From Rhodocyclaceae bacterium (GTDB taxonomy: Bacteria > Pseudomonadota > Gammaproteobacteria > Burkholderiales > Rhodocyclaceae), in the NCBI GenBank assembly GCA_030824275.1, contig JAVBXY010000012.1:1-64000 (forward strand): 64,000 nt of DNA. Reading direction: 5' to 3'. The notes under the pieces were generated by a model, which worked only from the letters and a program-made list of their open reading frames with translations, had not been told where the DNA came from and made no database searches. Position numbers and translations under genes: made by a program. Positions 56,567-64,000 of this stretch are shown here, in pieces (position 1 is the stretch's first letter; each line of letters starts with the position of its first letter).

Positions 56567-57331
56567 TCATTTTTTCATGGTCACCAGCAGGCCCGACTCC
56601 ATGCCCAGCTCCTTCAGCTTGACACGGGCGGCATCGGCTTCCGCCCGGCTGGCGAAGGGTCCGACATGGACGCGAGCCTCGATGGTACTCGGTATGCCAT
56701 TGAGTTCAAGCTTGGCGCGCAGGTCTTCGGCATTGGCGACGTTGCTGAAGACCCCCATCTGGATCGCGAACTGGCGCTCGGCGGCCTGAGTGATGGGACG
56801 CGAGGCCGGGGCGCGACGGGGCGTCGACGGGGCTTTGGCCAGCTCTCGGCCCGGGTCGGGGCGGGCGGCAGGCGAGGCGACCGGCGGTACCGGCTCGGAG
56901 GGACGGACGGACGCCGGCTTGGTGGTAGCCGGCTTGGTCAGCGACTTTTCGGGCGGCAGCGGTTGCAGGGGCGGGGCGCCGGGGGATGACGTGCCTTCCG
57001 GGACGGAGGGCACTGCCTTGGCGTCGACCGGGGCCTCCGCCTTGATGTCGGGTTTGGCATCCGTCGCCGGCTCTGCCGTTCCCGATGCCGCCTCGGCGGG
57101 CTTGGGCTCCTCCTTCGGCGCCTCAAGTACCGGCGGCGGTTCCGGTTTCGGCGGCAGGGCGGCCACCTGGGTCGGCGGTCGCTTGGGATTGTTCAGTGCG
57201 TCGAACATGGCCAGACTGCCGAGCAGACCCACCACCATCACGGCTGCGATGGCGATACGGTTGAGGAGGCGCCGTTTGAGGGCGTCCTCAGCCGTGGGTT
57301 CGTCGGTTTCCGGAATTGGGGTATCGGTCAT
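56567..57331 (-). CDS. SPOR-domain cell-envelope protein
   Basis: 254 residues: a short cytoplasmic N-terminus, one membrane segment (RIAIAAVMVVGLLGSLAMF), a proline/alanine/glutamate-rich periplasmic linker of about 130 residues and a C-terminal SPOR domain (QFAIQMGVFSNVANAEDLRAKL, VHVGPFASRAEADAARVKLKELG). SPOR domains bind denuded glycan strands at the division septum. The start overlaps the DUF2802 gene by 44 nt in another frame. Confidence 0.9.
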   Translation of the reverse strand: MTDTPIPETDEPTAEDALKRRLLNRIAIAAVMVVGLLGSLAMFDALNNPKRPPTQVAALPPKPEPPPVLEAPKEEPKPAEAASGTAEPATDAKPDIKAEAPVDAKAVPSVPEGTSSPGAPPLQPLPPEKSLTKPATTKPASVRPSEPVPPVASPAARPDPGRELAKAPSTPRRAPASRPITQAAERQFAIQMGVFSNVANAEDLRAKLELNGIPSTIEARVHVGPFASRAEADAARVKLKELGMESGLLVTMKK

Positions 57332-57947
57332 CGCGGTCCTCGTCCAGGTTCTCACGTTCAAATTCTTCTTCGCTCTTCGACAGCGCGGCCACCAGCTCGG
57401 CCTCGCCCAGGGAAATCCCGCAATGGCCGGCAATGCCCTCGGGCGGCATGCCCTGCTGGGCCAGCGACATGGCTTCGTTGTACAGCGGGGAAACATTGCG
57501 CGCCGCCTTCAGGCGCGACACTTCTTCCGACAGATGGGCCACCTGCTCGCGCAGCTGCTCGCCTTCGCGGTGCAGGCGCTCCAGTTCGCCGTCGAGGTGG
57601 CTGCGGTTCAGTTCCGAGGCAAATGTCGTTTCGGGAACGGCCACCGGAACTGGGGACGGGCGGCCGAATAGCGACCACTTCCCCGGTTTCGGTGGTGGAG
57701 CCGCCGGGGTGGGTGACACGATTGGCGGTGCAATCGGCAAATCCTCGGGTTCGCCGTACAGCTCTGCCCGCTCTTGCGGGTCCGTCATGAAAGTCGGCTC
57801 GGTCGGAGTGGTTGGAATGGTCGGCCGCCGGCGGGCCGCGACCTGGAATAGCCGCATCACCGTCAGCACCAGATAGATGCCGACCAGCAAGGCCGTCACC
57901 AGTACCAAGTCCCGCCAACCGATGCCGAAACCGCCGAGTTCGATCAT
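57288..57947 (-). CDS. DUF2802 membrane-anchored coiled-coil protein
   Basis: 219 residues. N-terminal membrane segment (WRDLVLVTALLVGIYLVLTVM), proline-rich linker, coiled coil (LERLHREGEQLREQVAHLSEEVSRLK) and the DUF2802 signature ARNVSPLYNEAMSLAQQGMPPEGIAGHCGISLGEAELV. Function unknown; the family is often near chemotaxis or flagellar genes in gammaproteobacteria, which fits fliW nearby. The linker DNA contains a short GT-rich tandem (antisense GGTCGGAGT-type units) encoding PTIPTTPTEPTF. ATG overlaps the metY stop. Confidence 0.85.
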   Translation of the reverse strand: MIELGGFGIGWRDLVLVTALLVGIYLVLTVMRLFQVAARRRPTIPTTPTEPTFMTDPQERAELYGEPEDLPIAPPIVSPTPAAPPPKPGKWSLFGRPSPVPVAVPETTFASELNRSHLDGELERLHREGEQLREQVAHLSEEVSRLKAARNVSPLYNEAMSLAQQGMPPEGIAGHCGISLGEAELVAALSKSEEEFERENLDEDRDDRYPNSGNRRTHG

Positions 57948-59227
57948 GCGCTGCGCTCCAGGGCCTGGTCGATGTCCCAGAGGATGTCGTCGAGGGTTTC
58001 CAGGCCCACCGACAGGCGCACCATGTCCGGCGTCACGCCGGCCGCCGTCTGGGCAGCCTCGTCGAGCTGACGATGAGTGGTCGAGGCGGGATGGATCACC
58101 AGGGTCTTGGCGTCACCGATGTTGGCCAGGTGCGAGCAGAACTGGAGCGCATCGATGAAACGCTCGCCGGCGGCCTGGCCACCCTGGATGCCGAAGGACA
58201 GCAGGGCGCCGGCGCCCTTGGGCAGGTAGCGCCCGGCCAGGGCCCGGTAGGGGGAGGCGGGAAGGCCCGGGTAATTCACCCAGACCACCCGCGGATGCTC
58301 GGAAAGATGGCGCGCCACGGCCAGGGCATTGGTGCAGTGGCGCTCCATGCGCAACGGCAGGGTTTCGATGCCCTGCATCAGTTGCCACGCGGAAAACGGC
58401 GACAGGGCCGGACCGAAGGTGCGCAGCACTTCCATGCGCGCCTTCATGGTGAAGCCGAAGTCGCCGAAGGTCTCGAAGAACTTGACGCCGTGGTAGCCGG
58501 CGGAGGGCTCGGTCATGCCCGGGAACTTGCCGTTGCCCCAGTCGAACTTACCGGACTCGATGACCACCCCGCCCAGCGTCGTGCCGTGGCCGCCGAGGAA
58601 CTTGGTGGCGGAATGGACGACGATGTCGGCGCCGTGATCGAAGGGCCGGCACAGATAGGGCGATGGCACGGTGTTGTCTACCACCAGCGGCACCCCATGT
58701 TCATGGGCGATGGCGGCAACGGCGGCGATGTCCAGCACGTTGAGGCGCGGGTTGGCCACCGTTTCGGCGTAAATGCACTTGGTGTTGGCGGACAGGGCGG
58801 AGCGGAAGTTCTCCGGCTCGTCGGAATCCACGAACACCGTCTCGATGCCCAGCTTGCGCAGGGAGAAGTCGAGCTGGGAGAAGGTGCCGCCGTAGAGGGT
58901 GCGGGCCGCGACGATGCGGTCGCCGGCCTCGCAGAGCGTCAGCAGGGCCACCATCTGCGCGGCGAGGCCGGTGGCTGCGGCGACGGCGGCGCGACCACCT
59001 TCCAGCGCCGCCATGCGTTCCTCGAAGGCCGCCACGGTGGGATTGCCGATCCGCGAATAGACGTTGCCGAAGGTTTGCAGGTTGAACAGGCTGGCGGCGT
59101 GCTCGGCCGAATCGAAGACGAAGGAGGAGGTCTGATGGATCGGCAGCGCACGGGCGCCCGTCGCCGCGTCCGGCTGGGCGCCGGCGTGCAAACAGAGCGT
59201 TTCGATACCGTACTGACGATCCGACAT
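57944..59227 (-). CDS. metY: O-acetylhomoserine sulfhydrylase (aminocarboxypropyltransferase)
   Basis: PLP enzyme that makes homocysteine from O-acetylhomoserine and sulfide, 427 residues. ALPIHQTSSFVFDSAEHAASLF, YSRIGNPTVAAFEERMAALEGG and the PLP lysine in HSATKFLGGHGT place it in the Cys/Met metabolism family, MetY branch. First gene of the leftward run to ubiA. The start MSDRQYGIETLCLHAG is chosen over an earlier in-frame one without homology. Confidence 0.94.
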   Translation of the reverse strand: MSDRQYGIETLCLHAGAQPDAATGARALPIHQTSSFVFDSAEHAASLFNLQTFGNVYSRIGNPTVAAFEERMAALEGGRAAVAAATGLAAQMVALLTLCEAGDRIVAARTLYGGTFSQLDFSLRKLGIETVFVDSDEPENFRSALSANTKCIYAETVANPRLNVLDIAAVAAIAHEHGVPLVVDNTVPSPYLCRPFDHGADIVVHSATKFLGGHGTTLGGVVIESGKFDWGNGKFPGMTEPSAGYHGVKFFETFGDFGFTMKARMEVLRTFGPALSPFSAWQLMQGIETLPLRMERHCTNALAVARHLSEHPRVVWVNYPGLPASPYRALAGRYLPKGAGALLSFGIQGGQAAGERFIDALQFCSHLANIGDAKTLVIHPASTTHRQLDEAAQTAAGVTPDMVRLSVGLETLDDILWDIDQALERSA

Positions 59228-59328
59228 GGGTTCCTGTTCAAGTGCTACAGAAGGCAATAAGGGCAAATTGCCTTGATAATAGCCGGCCAATCCCGCCCCA
59301 ATAGCCCGATCAACCCGTCATTTGACCC

Positions 59329-60090
59329 ATGTTTCTGGCCAAGAAGATACTTACCGCCCTGATCCTGCCGCCCACCGGCCCCATCCTGCTGGCCCTGTTC
59401 GGGCTCTGGCTGAGCGGCCGCAAAAGTCGGCTCTGGTGGCACGGCGGCCGCTGGCTGACGGGGCTGAGTCTGCTGGGGCTGCTGGCTCTGTCGCTGCCTG
59501 TGGTGAGCGGTGGGCTGATGCGTGCCTGTCAGCCCTATGCCCCCATCAGCCGAGCCGCCCTCGCCGAGACGCAGGCAATTGTCGTGCTGGGCGGCGGCAC
59601 TTATCGTGATGCGCCGGAATATGGCAGCGACACAGTGGACAGAGCCACCCTCGAACGCCTGCGCTATGCTGCCAAGCTGGCCCGCGACAGCCGGTTGCCG
59701 CTACTGGTCACTGGTGGATCGCCCACCGGCGGCCGCCCTGAGGGCGAGATCATGGCGGAGATACTGGCCCGCGAGTTCGGCACGCCGGTGCGCTGGATCG
59801 AAGCCGGCTCAAAGGACACGGAGGAAAATGCCCGCTACTCGGCGCCCATGCTTCGCAAGGCCGGCATCCAGCGCATCGCAGTGATCAGCAATGCCTGGCA
59901 TCTGCCGCGCGCGCTGCCGCTCTTCGCGCGGGAGGGCTTTGCCGCAGTGCCGGCGCCAATGGCATTCGGCGGCACGGCGCCGCTCTCGGTATGGTCATTC
60001 GTGCCGTCGGCCGGTGCGCTCGACAGCAGCGAAACAGCCCTGAAAGAACTCATCGGCCGCCTCTACAACCACCTCAGCGGAAAATCATGA
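59329..60090 (+). CDS. YdcF/ElyC family DUF218 envelope protein
   Basis: 253 residues. Two N-terminal membrane segments are followed by a DUF218 domain (AIVVLGGGTYRD, LLVTGGSPTGG, EAGSKDTEENARYS, RIAVISNAWHLPRAL). ElyC and SanA relatives affect peptidoglycan and envelope integrity; the reaction is unknown. Repeat copy 9 encodes RKSRLWWHGG in the loop between the two membrane segments. Overlaps mog by 4 nt. Confidence 0.9.
   Translation: MFLAKKILTALILPPTGPILLALFGLWLSGRKSRLWWHGGRWLTGLSLLGLLALSLPVVSGGLMRACQPYAPISRAALAETQAIVVLGGGTYRDAPEYGSDTVDRATLERLRYAAKLARDSRLPLLVTGGSPTGGRPEGEIMAEILAREFGTPVRWIEAGSKDTEENARYSAPMLRKAGIQRIAVISNAWHLPRALPLFAREGFAAVPAPMAFGGTAPLSVWSFVPSAGALDSSETALKELIGRLYNHLSGKS
59422..59447 (+). 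repeat. Dispersed 26-bp repeat, copy 9 (in the YdcF gene)
   Basis: AAAAGTCGGCTCTGG then TGGCACGGCGG, three mismatches. Read in a third frame as KSRLWWHGG. Confidence 0.78.
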
Positions 60091-60677
60091 ACGACGAACA
60101 GCTCATCATCGGCCTCGTTTCCATCTCCGACCGCGCCTCGTCCGGCGTCTATGAAGACAAGGGAATTCCAGCCCTGGAGGAATGGTTCGGCAAGGCGCTG
60201 ACTTCGCCCTGGCGTATGGAAACGCGGCTGATTCCCGACGAGCAGGCGGTGATCGAGGCAACGCTGATCGAGCTTTGTGACACCGCAGGCTGTCATCTGG
60301 TGCTGACCACCGGCGGCACCGGCCCGGCCCTGCGCGATGTGACGCCGGAGGCCACCCTGGCCGTGGCGCACAAAGTCATGCCGGGCTTTGGCGAACAGAT
60401 GCGGCAGATCTCGCTGCACTTCGTGCCAACCGCCATCCTTTCGCGGCAGACGGCGGTGATTCGAGGAAAGTCCCTGATCCTCAACCTGCCGGGGCAGCCC
60501 AAGTCGATCAAGGAGACGCTGGAAGGCCTCAAGGATGCCGAGGGCAAACAGGTGGTGCCCGGCATTTTCGCCGCTGTGCCCTACTGCCTCGACCTGATCG
60601 GCGGGCCCTACGTCGAGACCGACGACGCGGTGATCAAGGCCTTCCGGCCCAAGAGCGCGATCCGCCCCAAGTCCTGA
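60087..60677 (+). CDS. mog: Molybdopterin adenylyltransferase
   Basis: Adenylates molybdopterin before metal insertion, 196 residues. Motifs: GLVSISDRASSGVYEDKGIP, LTTGGTGPALRDVTPEAT and LPGQPKSIKETLEGL. ATG overlaps the YdcF stop (ATGA), so expression is coupled; a longer in-frame start lies inside YdcF. Other molybdenum-cofactor genes are not in the window. Confidence 0.95.
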   Translation: MNDEQLIIGLVSISDRASSGVYEDKGIPALEEWFGKALTSPWRMETRLIPDEQAVIEATLIELCDTAGCHLVLTTGGTGPALRDVTPEATLAVAHKVMPGFGEQMRQISLHFVPTAILSRQTAVIRGKSLILNLPGQPKSIKETLEGLKDAEGKQVVPGIFAAVPYCLDLIGGPYVETDDAVIKAFRPKSAIRPKS

Positions 60678-60744
60678 GCAAGGTCATGCATCTGTAACAC
60701 GGGCCATCGACAATTCGGGGCTTTTCTTTCCCGAAAGACGGACC

Positions 60745-62703
60745 ATGCAGCGTCGCCCCATCGCCACCGCCCTTGCCTTTTCCGCTGTACTGATCGCCCC
60801 GCTCGCCACCGCCGGACAGGTCGCCGGCAAGAACCCGGACACGGTGACCGCCATCGAATTCACGCCGACACCGGCGCCGGCCAGCGCGGCCGAAATGGTG
60901 AGCACCTACACCCGCTCCAGCGCCATCGTCACTTACTCCAGCGGCGCACGCAAGATCTTTCCCCTCTCCCACCACACACTGTTTCAAGCCGGCCAGCGCA
61001 TCGGCACGGGCGAGGCGGGGCTGGTCGTTGATGCGCATGGCAAGCCGATCAGCGCGTCGGCGGCCAGCGATGCCGGCGAGCAGGCCAAGGGGCCCTTCCA
61101 TGCCTATGCCCCCGACGGCAATTCGCTGATCCGCATCAAGGACGGCAAGCTCGAAAAGCTGTTCCTTGTTACCCACTATGAATACCACACCGACGCACCA
61201 CTGGTCTCGGGCAAGGGCATGACGGAGCTTTACGCCAGACTGCCCGCCGCCATGAATCTGACCACGCTGAACCAGGACAAGAAGAGCGGCAAGCTCAAGG
61301 CCACGCAGCTTGCCAACATCGACATGAGCGGCGTCGGCGGCCTGTGGATTCCCTGCGCGGCCTCGCTGACGCCGTGGAATACACATCTGGGCGGCGAGGA
61401 ATACGAGCCCAACGCGCGCCAGTTCGAGACCGTGCCACTGGCGCCGATGAACCTCTACCTCGGCACACCCGGCAAACGCGCCGACGAGGGCGGCGCCAAC
61501 CCCTACCGCTACGGCCATCTGGTCGAGGTAAAAGTCGGCGCTGGCGGCACGGCGACAGTCACCAAGCGCTATGCCATGGGCCGGTTCTCCGGCGAACTGG
61601 CGGAGATGATGCCGGATGAGCGCACCGCCTACATGGGCGACGATGGCCGCGACATGATGATGTTCATGTTCGTCGCCGACCAGCCGCGCGACCTTTCCGC
61701 CGGCACGCTCTACGCCGCGAAGTGGGAGCAACGCTCGGCGGACAACGGCGGTTCGGCCAGTCTCAAGTGGATTCGCCTTGGTCATGCCAGCGAGGCCGAG
61801 ATCAAGGCACTGCTTGACCGTGGCATCAAGTTCTCCGACATCTTCGAGACCGCGACGGCGACAGATGCAAAAGCAAAGCCCGAGCAGTTCAAGGACTTCA
61901 AACCGGTGTTCGCCTATGAAGGCACCAGCGTCGGTGGAAAACCGGAAGTCGCCTACCTCAAGCTCAAGCCGGGCATGGAAACAGCGGCCGCCTTTCTCGA
62001 ATCGCGACGCTACGGCGCCTTGCTCGGCGCCACCAGCGAATTCACCAAGATGGAAGGCGTGACGCACAATCCGGACGACCGCAAGCTCTACATCGCCATG
62101 TCCTACATCGAGGCAGGCATGGTCGACGGCCAGAACGGCGAAAGACCACAGGATCACATCAAGCTCAAGGGCGACGCCAAGGATCTCGTCTGTGGCGGCA
62201 TTTATCAGGCCCATCTGTCCGGCGCGCAGAAAGACCACATGGGCGAGGCGATCAAGAGCGAGTGGGTCGCGACGACAATGGATGCCCTGCTGCTGGGCGC
62301 CAAAAAGCCCTTCGGCCAAGTCCAGGGCGCTTACGACAAGTGCGATACCGAGCGCATCGCCAACCCGGACAACATCAAGTACTCGCCCGCGATGCGCACC
62401 CTGTTCATCGGCGAAGACTCCGGCAACCACCTGAACAACTTCCTCTGGGCGCTGAACCTCGATTCCGGTCAAGCGACGCGCCTGCTATCGGCCCCGGCCG
62501 GTGGCGAACACACAGGATTGCAAGTGCTTACCGATCTGAGCGGCCACAGCTACATCATGAGCAACATCCAGCATCCGGGTGCGGCGATGGATCTGAAAAA
62601 CTATCCCGACGCCATCAAGGTGGAGCTGCGCAAGAAGATCGACCAGCGCGGCAGCGTCGGCTACCTCGGCGGCCTGCCGGCCATCGGCGCAGCTAAACAC
62701 TGA
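60745..62703 (+). CDS. PhoX family (DUF839) secreted phosphatase-like protein
   Basis: 652 residues with an N-terminal signal peptide (RRPIATALAFSAVLIAPLATAG). The arginine pair is not a full twin-arginine motif, so the export route is unclear. The DUF839 beta-propeller signatures are present: MSGVGGLWIPCAASLTPWNT, LGGEEYEP and IGEDSGNHLNNFLWAL. PhoX enzymes are Ca/Fe-dependent alkaline phosphatases induced by phosphate starvation, but no Pho box was recognised. Repeat copy 10 encodes [11 protein letters not shown] in a surface strand. Ends at a strong terminator. Confidence 0.9.
   Translation: MQRRPIATALAFSAVLIAPLATAGQVAGKNPDTVTAIEFTPTPAPASAAEMVSTYTRSSAIVTYSSGARKIFPLSHHTLFQAGQRIGTGEAGLVVDAHGKPISASAASDAGEQAKGPFHAYAPDGNSLIRIKDGKLEKLFLVTHYEYHTDAPLVSGKGMTELYARLPAAMNLTTLNQDKKSGKLKATQLANIDMSGVGGLWIPCAASLTPWNTHLGGEEYEPNARQFETVPLAPMNLYLGTPGKRADEGGANPYRYGHLVEVKVGAGGTATVTKRYAMGRFSGELAEMMPDERTAYMGDDGRDMMMFMFVADQPRDLSAGTLYAAKWEQRSADNGGSASLKWIRLGHASEAEIKALLDRGIKFSDIFETATATDAKAKPEQFKDFKPVFAYEGTSVGGKPEVAYLKLKPGMETAAAFLESRRYGALLGATSEFTKMEGVTHNPDDRKLYIAMSYIEAGMVDGQNGERPQDHIKLKGDAKDLVCGGIYQAHLSGAQKDHMGEAIKSEWVATTMDALLLGAKKPFGQVQGAYDKCDTERIANPDNIKYSPAMRTLFIGEDSGNHLNNFLWALNLDSGQATRLLSAPAGGEHTGLQVLTDLSGHSYIMSNIQHPGAAMDLKNYPDAIKVELRKKIDQRGSVGYLGGLPAIGAAKH
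61530..61555 (+). repeat. Dispersed 26-bp repeat, copy 10 (in the PhoX gene)
   Basis: AAAAGTCGGCGCTGG then CGGCACGGCGA, a perfect match to the consensus. Read as KVGAGGTA. Confidence 0.9.
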
Positions 62704-62718
62704 GTCAGCCCTGAACAA

Positions 62719-62758
62719 GCGTGAGGCGAGTGGGATTTCCCGCTCGCCTCGCGTTTTT
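62719..62758 (+). terminator. Rho-independent terminator of the PhoX gene
   Basis: GAGGCGAG (62723-62730) and CTCGCCTC (62743-62750) with inner GGGA/TCCC pairing form a long stem followed by TTTTT (62754-62758). It ends right at the stop of the convergent PilZ-like gene. Confidence 0.88.
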
Positions 62759-64000
62759 CTAGCTGAAGGACTGCACGAAGAAATTGACCACGAGGTAGTC
62801 GCCGCCGTCCTCGATGGTCTCGCGCGGATGCAGGCGAGCGCGCAAGCCATCGAGGGGGAACAGCAAGGCGACCTTTTCCTCCAGTGCAGCGGGCGCCAGC
62901 ACCATGCGCGCGTATTCGCCGACCTCGGGCACATCGAGCAAAATCGCCTCGGTCTGAAAACCGCCGGCGTCGGCCACCACCGCGCGCGGCGTCTTCGACA
63001 GCGTCTCTATGCCTACGGCGCCCTCGTTGGGGCCGCTGCGGGCATAGCGGCGAATGATGCCGAGCAACCAGTTGTCGCCGCCCTCGGCCTGCATGCCGAT
63101 CAGGGCGCCGATGCGTATCCAGTCCTTGCGCGAGATCGGCACCTGGGCGCCCATGCCGCCGAGGCTGACATCGTCCACTACCCAAGATTCGACGCCCAGA
63201 TCGCCGCGATCCCCGGCCATGCGTCGATGGATGGCGGCAAGCTCGTGGGTCACATCCAGCCGGGAGGTGACGCGATGGCGGGCGTGGGTTCGCATCGGCG
63301 GCGTCGGCCCCCAGCACAGGGCCAGATGCTCAAGCACAGGGATAACAGCTTCCGGCGGGTACTGGTCACCGAGCGGGATACCCGGCGGCACGCGAAGCTC
63401 GGCGCGGATCTGCTCGATGGTCTGCGTCACCGCCTCGATGGCCCGCGTGCCGTTGAAGAAACGCAGGGTCGCCGTAACTTCCGGCAGCTTGGCCAGGCGC
63501 GTCGGCGGTAGCGGCTTGGCGGCATCGACCCAATACACGTTCTCCGGCTTCACTTCGCGAATCAGCGAGAAGTGGGGCAGGAAATAGGCGATGAAGCGCT
63601 CGGCGATCTCGATTTCCAGCGGAAGCAGATTGTCCATCGATGAGGACTGGAAGACCAGGGCCTTCAGGTATTCGGCCTCGATGCAGGTCTCCGCGCCGCC
63701 GGGGTAAAGCACGATAGGCTTCTGCGCGAGCTTGGCATCGACGGCGGCCAGATAGACGCCACCGAGCGTGGCCCAGAATTCGGCATCGATCGGGCCATAA
63801 CGAAACTGATCCCACTTCAGCCGCGCCGCCAGGGAGTGCACCAGCCGGCCGTAGAGCATCGGTAAGTGGGGTTTGACGGCTTCAGCCTCTTTTTCCGGCA
63901 AGCGATAGCGGGCCAGGCAATCGCTGTAGGCAGCCACCACATGCCCCCAGTAGGCATGATTGATTCCCCACAGACGGGACTCCAGGGCGCGGTTGCCGCG
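62759..64000 (-). CDS. PilZ-like domain protein, 5' end beyond the right edge
   Basis: At least 413 residues; the frame is open to the window edge and the upstream codons (ESRLWGINHAYWGHVVAAY) look coding, so the start lies outside. The N-terminal two thirds are helical and unassigned (AAYSDCLARYRLPEKEAEAVKPHLP onward). The C-terminal part has a PilZ-like SWVVDDVSLGGMGAQVP segment. A clear RxxxR ligand motif was not found near it, so cyclic-di-GMP binding is uncertain. It resembles conserved Rhodocyclales proteins of unknown role. Confidence 0.75.
   Translation of the reverse strand, partial: RGNRALESRLWGINHAYWGHVVAAYSDCLARYRLPEKEAEAVKPHLPMLYGRLVHSLAARLKWDQFRYGPIDAEFWATLGGVYLAAVDAKLAQKPIVLYPGGAETCIEAEYLKALVFQSSSMDNLLPLEIEIAERFIAYFLPHFSLIREVKPENVYWVDAAKPLPPTRLAKLPEVTATLRFFNGTRAIEAVTQTIEQIRAELRVPPGIPLGDQYPPEAVIPVLEHLALCWGPTPPMRTHARHRVTSRLDVTHELAAIHRRMAGDRGDLGVESWVVDDVSLGGMGAQVPISRKDWIRIGALIGMQAEGGDNWLLGIIRRYARSGPNEGAVGIETLSKTPRAVVADAGGFQTEAILLDVPEVGEYARMVLAPAALEEKVALLFPLDGLRARLHPRETIEDGGDYLVVNFFVQSFS

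Noticed and set aside
57786..57812. AAAGTCGGCTCGGTCGGAG in the DUF2802 linker as a twelfth repeat copy
   Set aside because: Only the first ten or so bases match; the rest is a GT-rich tandem that makes a proline-threonine linker. Left out of the family.
3790..61555. The 26-bp repeat as a DNA uptake sequence or KOPS
   Set aside because: Uptake words are 9-12 bp, denser and nearly invariant, and KOPS are 8 bp and strand-biased. This word is longer, variable and evenly split between strands. Not excluded without a whole-genome count.
1..64000. CRISPR array, tRNA genes, insertion sequences
   Set aside because: No regularly spaced direct repeats, no cloverleaf sequence and no transposase or terminal inverted repeats were found on reading both strands.

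Overview
The window is a stretch of GC-rich chromosome from a betaproteobacterium, most likely of the Rhodocyclales (Dechloromonas, Thauera or Azoarcus type). The reasons are the gene order tyrS upstream of an rRNA operon, the divergent M23 peptidase-anmK-erpA block, the miaB-phoH-ybeY-corC-lnt-glyQ-glyS block, and protein features typical of the group. The species cannot be named from sequence alone. No phage, insertion sequence, integrase, tRNA gene or CRISPR array was seen.

Layout. 0-25.9 kb is core chromosome: an rRNA operon promoter and leader running off the left edge, tyrS, an envelope peptidase, anmK, erpA, a bactofilin, argC, rpsI-rplM, a YeeE/YedE sulfur transporter, queC, then a long rightward run from miaB to gloA covering tRNA modification, ribosome maturation, lipoprotein acylation, glycyl-tRNA synthetase, heptose and phospholipid synthesis. 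This is followed by a hybrid histidine kinase with an HD-GYP response regulator and a DODA-type dioxygenase. 26.0-33.3 kb is a defence island: a type I restriction-modification operon (hsdM, hsdS, hsdR) with an AbiD/AbiF-like HEPN gene between hsdM and hsdS, preceded by a structured non-coding gap. 33.4-41.7 kb holds ubiD and a complete toluene monooxygenase operon (tmoABCDEF order) followed on the same strand by its XylR/DmpR/TbuT-type activator. A sigma-54 promoter and an upstream inverted repeat are visible. 41.9-46.3 kb encodes a LuxR-type response regulator and an unusual sensor kinase fused to an NCS1 permease. Then comes a TMEM165/GDT1 manganese exporter under a yybP-ykoY riboswitch. 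47.2-49.1 kb is a small accessory patch (antitoxin-PIN toxin pair, FRG-domain protein). The rest is core again: a Crp/Fnr regulator with a likely target site, xthA, ubiA, an MFS transporter, recG, ridA, fliW, SPOR and DUF2802 proteins, metY, a YdcF protein, mog, PhoX and a PilZ-like gene cut by the right edge.

The most unusual signal is not a gene. A 26-bp sequence, AAAAGTCGGCGCTGG followed by CGRCACGGCGA, recurs at eleven places scattered over the window. It occurs on both strands, always inside coding sequence and in several reading frames, so the same DNA word is read as KVGAGDTA, KSALAGRR, KSRLWWHG or (antisense) PAPTF in unrelated proteins. Other points worth attention are a phoH gene with no ATG/GTG/TTG start (probable CTG start overlapping the miaB stop), a degenerate copy of a DUF45/YgjP metallopeptidase next to the intact one, a GGFTGA loop in the sigma-54 activator, a strong hairpin between tmoE and tmoF, and an AT-rich patch inside glyS.
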